Assembly: GCA_030704615.1 (NCBI GenBank)
Contig: CM060733.1
Coordinates: 21,202,001 to 21,266,000, forward strand
DNA length: 64,000 nucleotides
Direction of reading: 5' to 3'
From: Takakia lepidozioides
Lineage: Eukaryota > Streptophyta > Takakiopsida > Takakiales > Takakiaceae
The notes below the pieces were generated by a model that had not been told where the DNA came from, searched no databases, and saw nothing but the letters and a program-made list of their open reading frames with translations. Positions 57,736-64,000 of this stretch are shown here, in pieces (position 1 is the first letter of the stretch; every line of letters starts with the position of its first letter). The position numbers and the translations under genes were made by a program.

Positions 57736-57945
57736 ATTATCATGATCATTTGAATATGACCCTGGGACACTAGAGATTGGTGGCAAACTTGCTTTTAAGT
57801 CATATTTCAAACCTTCAAAACATAGGTCACGAGTCCTTTGAAGTTGGACGAGAATGTTCTAATATTGTCTTCAATCATCTATCTCAACTTCTGCTAGACC
57901 TTCTGATGGGATTGTTCCTTACCGACCTCAAATTAATAGAATTGT

Positions 57946-60393
57946 TCATATGAATGAGATCCATGGAAAAAGTGAGCATGCCTCTAGTTCCCAATTCCAG
58001 CGTCCTGGGTACATATCGGACTTGATCAATATTGATAGATCGAAGCTCTCTGTTCCTTGAAATTCAGAGACCCACGTAGTAGTCTGTTGGTTTTGCTGTG
58101 ACCTCAAAGAAATTTCTAAGATGTGTGACCACATCATCAAGTTTGCGTTTATCAACACACCCTGCCAGTCCATAATAAACGAAGATAATGACAAACAGCT
58201 TCGGTGATGTTTGAGTACTATAATATATACAATGATCGGCTGAACATGCTTTGAGATTATATTTCACCAAAACATATGAAACTTGATGTTCCATTGGTGC
58301 AGTCTTGCATGAGATCATAGATACTCTTGAGTAACTGCAGACATTTTGCTCAGCTCTTTTCTGCTCGAAACCCTTGGGCTGAATCATATATATCTCCTCA
58401 TTTAGCTCCCCATGTAGAATGGCAGTATTAATGTCGAACCATATCCTCTTATGCTGCTATGTCCAAGATAGTCCGAATAGACTCAAACTTCATGACTAGC
58501 GCAAAAGTCTCGCTATAATCAATTCCATGTTCTTGCGTAAAACCTTTGGCAATGACCCTGGCCTTGAATTGCTGAATTGATCCAAATCCTGATTGGGTTT
58601 GATTTTATACACCCATTTACACTTGACGGGTTTGCGATTGGGCGGTAAGTCAACCAAATACCATGTTGCGTTCTTTAGCAGTGAATTGTATTCTTCATGC
58701 ATCGCAGCTGTCCATTCCGCACGATATTCTGATTCAACAGCTTCCTCATAAGTCTCTGGTTCATCATGGACCTGCATGATAGACTCGGTGAGGAACACAA
58801 ATGAAGAATGTGTCATTTTATTTGTAGCCAAATCACCAATATAGTATCATGGTGCTCTTCGTGTAATTCGTTGTTCTTGCAACACTGTTTCAACACTAGA
58901 TGTTCCTTGGTTATGATTCTCTTCAATATCAATTAATCCAAGGTCAACATGAATATTAACTCCAAGCTCTGATGCAACAGGGTTTGCAACTCCCACTGCT
59001 TCTTACACATCTCCCACTCAGTTGGGTTACTCCCACTGATACATCTCCCATCATTTCAAGATTGTCTTCCACTGATTCAATAGATTGTGCAGGTTCAGAT
59101 ATTGTAGAATCTCCAACTAATGGAATAAAAATACAGCTGCGATCTGTGTCCTCCTTTGCGTCAATGGGCGTCAATTGGCAGACTCATGAGATTGTCACCC
59201 TCATCAAATATCACGTCACGGTTGATAATGATTCTCTTTTTGTCTTGACTCCAGAGTCTATATGCCTTTGACTCAGCACAATATCCACAAACGTACAGAC
59301 CAAACTCTTTGAGTCCATCTTTTTGTGAAGCTCCTTAGAAATGGACATTATAAAATAAGCTAGGCTTCCAAAAACTCTAGGATGACTCAAATCAGGAACA
59401 TGTCTACACCATGCTTGCAAAGGTGTATGTTGTTCCTACTCAGTTCAGAATGTAAACGGCTGTGGTTATAGCCTCTCCCCATGAATGCAGACCTAAACCT
59501 TTTGCATGCAGCACATTCAACAATAGTCCGGTTTTCTCTCTCAGACACCCCGTTGAGCGTATCAGGCGCCGTGAGTTCTTGACGAATTCCAGCCTCTGCT
59601 GGATATTCCTTAGTCCTCAAACATTTTGCTTGTAAACTCTCCACCCTTATTTGTCCAGAACTTGACTATATCGTTGCCAGTCTTTTTTTTTTTTACTCTT
59701 CTCTCATTTTCTTGAAAGACTCAAATGCATCACTCTTTGACTTAAATGCAATAAAGAATCCTGTAACCACTATGATCATCTTTGAACAATACATAGTATA
59801 GAGCACCCCCTAGAGACGATATATTCATGGGACCACAAATGTCTACATGGTAGCATTTCCCAGGTTCCTTAACTCTCTCCATCTCTTCATGAGTTGGAAA
59901 ACTCTTTCTAAGTACTGTTCTTACCAAAAGCACACCTAGCGCAAACCATAGGCTTTGTGTCTTTTGTTGTCATTTGTAGACCAGTGACAAACCCTACTCT
60001 CCCCATTTTCTTAATAGTATCAAGACTGGCATGACCAAGGCGATTATGCTAGTTCCGTGAATTCAGTACAGCCTTGGATGATTTTTCTTCAGCTACAGGA
60101 TCTGTATTACAGCTTGGAGTCATAGATGAAATGGCTGGCGATAGATCTTTGTTTTCAACACATTTGCCTCACAGACTTTGATCTGCATATGCCACATCTG
60201 ACCTTCCTTTACCCCACTTGTGATCAATCTGCCTTCTGCACTCTGAGTATAAAGTTTGCAACTCGTCATTGCAACTATGCCTTTCTCCGTCATTTGTGCT
60301 ACGGACAACAAATTCTTCCGAAGCTTTGGCACATAAGGTGCAAACACCTAAATGTGTGTGTGACCTTAAATGGACCCCTATATTTGTGAGCAA
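57946..60393 (-). mobile_element. Ty1/copia retrotransposon pol relic
   Basis: Read 5' to 3' on the minus strand: a GAG-pre-integrase block (YVPKLRKNLLSVAQMTEKGI, about 60335), integrase core (HVDICGPMNISSLGGALYYV, about 59850; TLNGVSERENRTIVECA, about 59540), and the HPRVFGSLAYF block (59375). RT sequence follows (TWYLVDLPPNRKPVKCKWVY, about 58650) and then KYNLKACSADHCIYY (about 58240). Order PR-INT-RT is diagnostic of copia. The catalytic YVDD box reads as a damaged FVYYGLAG. Stops and shifts occur every few hundred bases and no LTRs were recognised, so it is a fragment. Confidence 0.82.
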
Positions 60394-60863
60394 ATGTGAC
60401 TGATGAAGTCCTTAAATGGATGCATTATTTTCATTGGTTGGTTTTAGGTTCATCAAGGGAGAGGTCCTTATATATAGGGATATGGTTGTGACTTGTATTG
60501 TACAATATTTTGTTATTAATGTATGCTCCATATGATGGTTAATAGCAAAGCTGGAGGTTAACTATAAACATGATTTGCACGCCTTAATCACTTATTAAAA
60601 CAAGTTTAGGGTGGATTTGGGAAGGATAGCGTAATAGCCATATGACGGCTGCTCCAATTAAATGTAGTGGCTGCTCCAATTAAGCAGAGTGGCTGCTCAT
60701 TTCAAAATGGGCCCGCCTACCATTCAAACTCTCATACCAAGTATAACACGGGCCCACTGGCCACAAATCAGATGTGCAAGGGTTCCACTCTGCAATCCGT
60801 AAGAGTTCCATGAGTGTAGCAATTCAGATATTTTCACATTTCCACCTGTAGAGTTTCACCACC

Positions 60864-61403
60864 ATGCATCTAGATTTCAGACTTTCGCAGGCTTTCAGGT
60901 TGCTACCGGATACCGACGAGGATGTGGCTTATGACAAGACACAGATAGAGAGCCATTCCAGCGATGAATCTGATGAGAGACAAAATTACAACGACAGGCA
61001 TTCACATGAGGGTAGTCAGAGTGATGAAGGTGAGAAAGATGTCAACTTTCAGTGGGCCCAAGATCCATGGGATCACAGTGTACAGTTCTCAGTTGGGCAG
61101 GGTTCTGAAGATGCTAACTTACGTGAACGTCTAGTTGAGAATCGATCTACAAATGAAGAGCGTGTGTCAGTGGACCAGACCTCCAATGACAACACTACTG
61201 CACCTGCACCTGCTCGAAATTGGGGTGGGAGACCCCAAAAAGCTCCAAGGCAACGTAAAAATGGGAACTGGTCAAACGAGGCATTAGCTGGTGCCATGGC
61301 AACCATGGATCGGGGAGAACACTTGAGAGCAGCTTCAAGGATATTCAGAATACCTGCCTCTAGCCTTCGGAATCATGTGTATGGGGTCAAGAACCACACT
61401 TAG
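60864..61403 (+). CDS. Acidic ORF ending in a psq/CENP-B-type helix-turn-helix
   Basis: The 179-residue frame starts MHLDFRLSQAFRLLPDTDED and is acidic and Ser/Asn-rich for about 120 residues. A basic stretch (GGRPQKAPRQRKNGNW) leads into SNEALAGAMATMDRGEHLRA, ASRIFRIPASSLRNHVYG. The WSxEAL...A...R.ASR.F.IP.SSLR.H pattern is the psq/CENP-B HTH that starts many pogo-type transposases. After the stop, KRHQGH continues in frame like the residues that normally follow, so the copy is probably truncated by the stop. The DDE domain was not seen downstream. Confidence 0.55.
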   Translation: MHLDFRLSQAFRLLPDTDEDVAYDKTQIESHSSDESDERQNYNDRHSHEGSQSDEGEKDVNFQWAQDPWDHSVQFSVGQGSEDANLRERLVENRSTNEERVSVDQTSNDNTTAPAPARNWGGRPQKAPRQRKNGNWSNEALAGAMATMDRGEHLRAASRIFRIPASSLRNHVYGVKNHT

Positions 61404-61428
61404 AAGAGGCACCAAGGGCACGTTGCAC

Positions 61429-61800
61429 TACTACAGATTAATGTTTTTATGACTACGGGTGATATAAACCTTGGTAATCATGACTATATGTGTGACTACG
61501 AAACGATGAAACCCATTCTTGGACGAATTTTAATATATTTTAATCTAATGTAGTCATACGTTTTACTACATGACTAGGAGCCGCGGTCAAACAGTGTTGA
61601 CCAAGAACATAGGCTTGGTTTATATAACTAGTAGTCATACGCAATACTACACGTCAGACACGTGCCACATAAGCTTATGACTAAATGACTACACCACTAC
61701 TACACATTGATGACATGCCATATAAGCTTATGACTACATGACTACTGGAGGTTTCACATCTCTGTTTCTATGATTACATCACTACATGTGGCATCTTAAG
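61429..61800. repeat. Array of TATGACTAC motifs in both orientations, possible CACTA-type end
   Basis: CACTACTACAGA at 61429 resembles a CACTA terminus. It is followed by many ATGACTAC or GTAGTCAT motifs in both directions (61454, 61555, 61630, 61678, 61730 and more). A possible opposite end, TATGTAGTG, is near 61940. Short motifs in both orientations near an end are typical of CACTA subterminal regions. No target duplication was found. Confidence 0.45.
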
Positions 61801-62069
61801 GCATATACATGAATGGGTTCATCCATTGGATGACCTCATCCATCTATCTTTAACGAAGCACTTGTCATATGTGAACATGTGTCCATTTGATATTGGCAAA
61901 ATATTGGACCTGGAGCTCGAAGCAGTTTGCAGTTTCACTATGTAGTGGCGTGGGCAAATATCACGAAGTAGTAAGTAGCATACTTCATTGAGTCATGCAG
62001 TTTGCAGACTTCGAATTGACTTGTAACCGTCGTCCCTGTTTGCAGTTTTCAAGTGTACATTTGATACAT

Positions 62070-62370
62070 TCCCCCTTCATGACATTGGTCGAGTTCTTTT
62101 AGTGATGCTGAAGCCGGACAAGGTCACAATTGGTTGCGTTTGCAATGAATGTGCGAGCTTCGTAGCCGTGAAATTGGATAGCCTCAAAATGGGAATAGTA
62201 CGAGAGGTATTTGTTCTAAACTCTACCTGGGTGGACATGTATTTTGAATGTGGTAGCATCAAGGATGACAAGGGAGTGTTCAATGATATGGCCGAACAAG
62301 ATGTGGTGTCTTGGAATGCAATGATCGCAGGATATGCCCAGCATGGTTGTCATAGGAGGGAGTCCCTACA
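62070..62370 (+). pseudogene. PPR protein fragment
   Basis: The frame reads MLKPDKVTIGCVCNECAS, then WVDMYFECGSIKDDKGVFND, and VVSWNAMIAGYAQHGC, about one and a half PLS-type repeats. It stops making sense after 62370. It resembles the pseudogene at 46717-48860 and may derive from a relative. Confidence 0.65.
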
Positions 62371-62789
62371 AGTAATTATAGGCATTCACTATGTCATTTC
62401 CCCAAAAACCACCAACTACCGAGGGCGGCGGTACCTCCATTCTCTTCTCCTCTCTCCCCGTTTGTCGAGGGTTTTCGCCATGTAAGAGTCTGTTCATACC
62501 AGTGCATGGTTCTCCCGTTCTAATTCCACAGTGAGAATAGAGGCATCTTATGTCAAGAGAGGTAGGGGCAAATTTACTTTGGCAATGATGATGGCCTAGA
62601 TGAAAAATATGGATTGTTGCTGGTGCCAGCTCTAGAGGTCTGTCAGTTGTGGACAAGGAGGATTGATATGCGATTGATATGCCTCCAGTAGCATGCCATA
62701 TTCTCTGTTTCACTGTAGGCAACAACCCAAGGCCCATCTGATGCCAAGCTGCCCCATTTAATCTAGCCCTAAACCACATAGTTCCCTTT

Positions 62790-64000
62790 CAAACCTTCTG
62801 TCAGCAAAGGAGTGGGCCGTGGAGCAGACACACGAGCCCCAGTTTTTGCTTTACATTAGAGAAGTGAAAGAAGAAGGCGATGGGGAGCCGAGCCCAGATT
62901 GGATCAAGGGGATTTTGGAGAAATACCAGGATGTGATGCCGGAGGATTTACCAAGCGGCTTGCCACCGCGAAGAGGAGTTGACCACAAGATTGAGGTGAT
63001 ACCGAGATCGGAACCGCCTGCCAAGGCGCCCTACCGGTTGAGCCACAGAGAGTTGGTCGAGCTGAAGACTCAGCTCAAGGATCTAATGTCAAAGGGGTAC
63101 ATCCGGCCGAGTAAGTCACCTTACGGAGTCCCGGTGCTATTTGCAGACAAGAAGGATGGGACGCTGCGGATATGTGTCGATTACAGGGCTCTGAATAAGG
63201 TGACTATAAAAAACCGGTACCCTTTGCCAAGGATCGACGACCTCTTCGATCGGTTGGCAGGAGCGAAGTATTTCAGCCGGATCGACTTACGCTCCGGCTA
63301 TCACCAAATTCGGGTGGCGGAAGGAGACGAGGAGAAGACCGCGTGCAGGACAAGGTATGGTTCATATGAGTTCTTGGTGATGCCTTTTGGGCTCACCAAT
63401 GCACCAACGACATTTAGCACGCTGATGAACAGCCTTTTCCAGGAGTGGTTGGATGACTTTGTGATCGTGTACATCGACGACATCTTGGTGTACTCGAAAA
63501 CAAAGGAGGAGCACCTGGAGCACCTCAAAAGGGTGTTCCAAAAATTGCGAGAAGGGAAGCTGTATGCCAAAGCTTCAAAGTGCGAATTCGGGATCACAAA
63601 AGTGGAGTTCCTGGGGCATGTGATTACACAGGATGGGATCAAAATGGATGATAGAAAGGTGAGGGCGATCTTGGACTGGGAGCCTCCGACTTCGGTCCCG
63701 GGAGTGCGATCCTTCCTAGGACTCGCCTCCTATTACCGGAAGTATGTGAGAAATTTCGCCAAGATCGCGGGGCCGCTGTCGGACCTTCTGTGTAATCCAA
63801 AGTCTGGATATGGAACACCTTTTGTGGCCAAGCTTTTGCTGAATTGAAGCAGCGGATGGCGGAAGCTCCAGTCTTGAAAATCCCGGAGTTCGATCGTCCA
63901 TTTGAGATTCATACAGATGCGTCGGACTTCGCGATTGGGGGTGTACTTATGCAAGATGGACGTCCAGTGGCTTACGAAAGTAAGAAACTAAATGAAGTGG
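62790..64000 (+). mobile_element. Ty3/gypsy retrotransposon pol, RT and RNase H, running off the right edge
   Basis: The frame 62819-63847 carries a nearly intact reverse transcriptase: [40 protein letters not shown], the RT motifs [11 protein letters not shown] and [13 protein letters not shown], and the active site YIDD (63470-63481). The connection [20 protein letters not shown] follows. A one-base loss near 63798 shifts the RNase H into another frame ([35 protein letters not shown]). Upstream protease and gag were not identified before 62790. The low number of lesions suggests a fairly young insertion. Integrase and the 3' LTR would lie beyond the window. Confidence 0.92.

Overview
The window is nuclear DNA of a land plant, most likely a non-seed vascular plant such as a fern. 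The host genes are ordinary plant genes split by short GT-AG introns: two xyloglucan endotransglucosylases, a HIG1-domain protein, a SERF/4F5 protein, a PXA-type sorting-nexin-like protein and a plastid Cpn20 relic. Several decaying PPR pieces carry the phrase MIAGYAQHG, one with a DYW end. Most of the rest is a dense graveyard of transposons. The fern assignment is inferred from gene content and repeat load; no single sequence proves it.

Layout. 0-12 kb is gene-rich and mostly on the minus strand: the start of a PXA/PX gene (196-1596), a HIG1-domain gene (1873-2719), XTH copy 1 (4534-6322), a SERF-like gene (8946-9140) and XTH copy 2 (10402-11937). 12-19 kb is intergenic, with a 989-bp hAT element bounded by a perfect 8-bp duplication and several copies of a tRNA-derived SINE. 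19.7-22.2 kb holds a decayed CACTA transposase (DUF4218 and DUF4216 regions). An orphan THA8-like PPR exon lies at 22.7 kb.

25.8-35.5 kb is the most unusual part. Going 5' to 3' on the minus strand there is a C2HC zinc-finger ORF, a separate block with a DNA amino-methyltransferase SAM-binding motif, and a Ulp1-like cysteine protease domain. Plus-strand ORFs of uncertain family, a roughly 1-kb minisatellite and GTGAGCC-rich arrays lie among them. The zinc-finger and methylase blocks are collinear and may be two halves of one interrupted gene.

36.5-39.4 kb is a 5'-truncated LINE. 41.3-46.2 kb is a hAT element with its own 8-bp duplication, split by a LINE that has a perfect 10-bp duplication. 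46.7-48.9 kb is a PPR-DYW pseudogene, followed on the plus strand by a small two-exon gene with a KEN-box-like start. That gene ends in a 40-bp-arm inverted repeat. 51.1-53.0 kb holds exons of an unidentified gene with TPR-like motifs. 54.6-55.9 kb is a Cpn20 gene split by an 819-bp MITE-like element. 56.2-57.7 kb is a Crypton-like tyrosine recombinase relic. It is followed by a minus-strand Ty1/copia relic (57.9-60.4 kb), a psq/CENP-B-type HTH ORF, a further PPR fragment, and a Ty3/gypsy pol that runs off the right edge.

All exon limits and families were read by eye from codons, splice consensus and remembered family motifs. No alignment or search was run.
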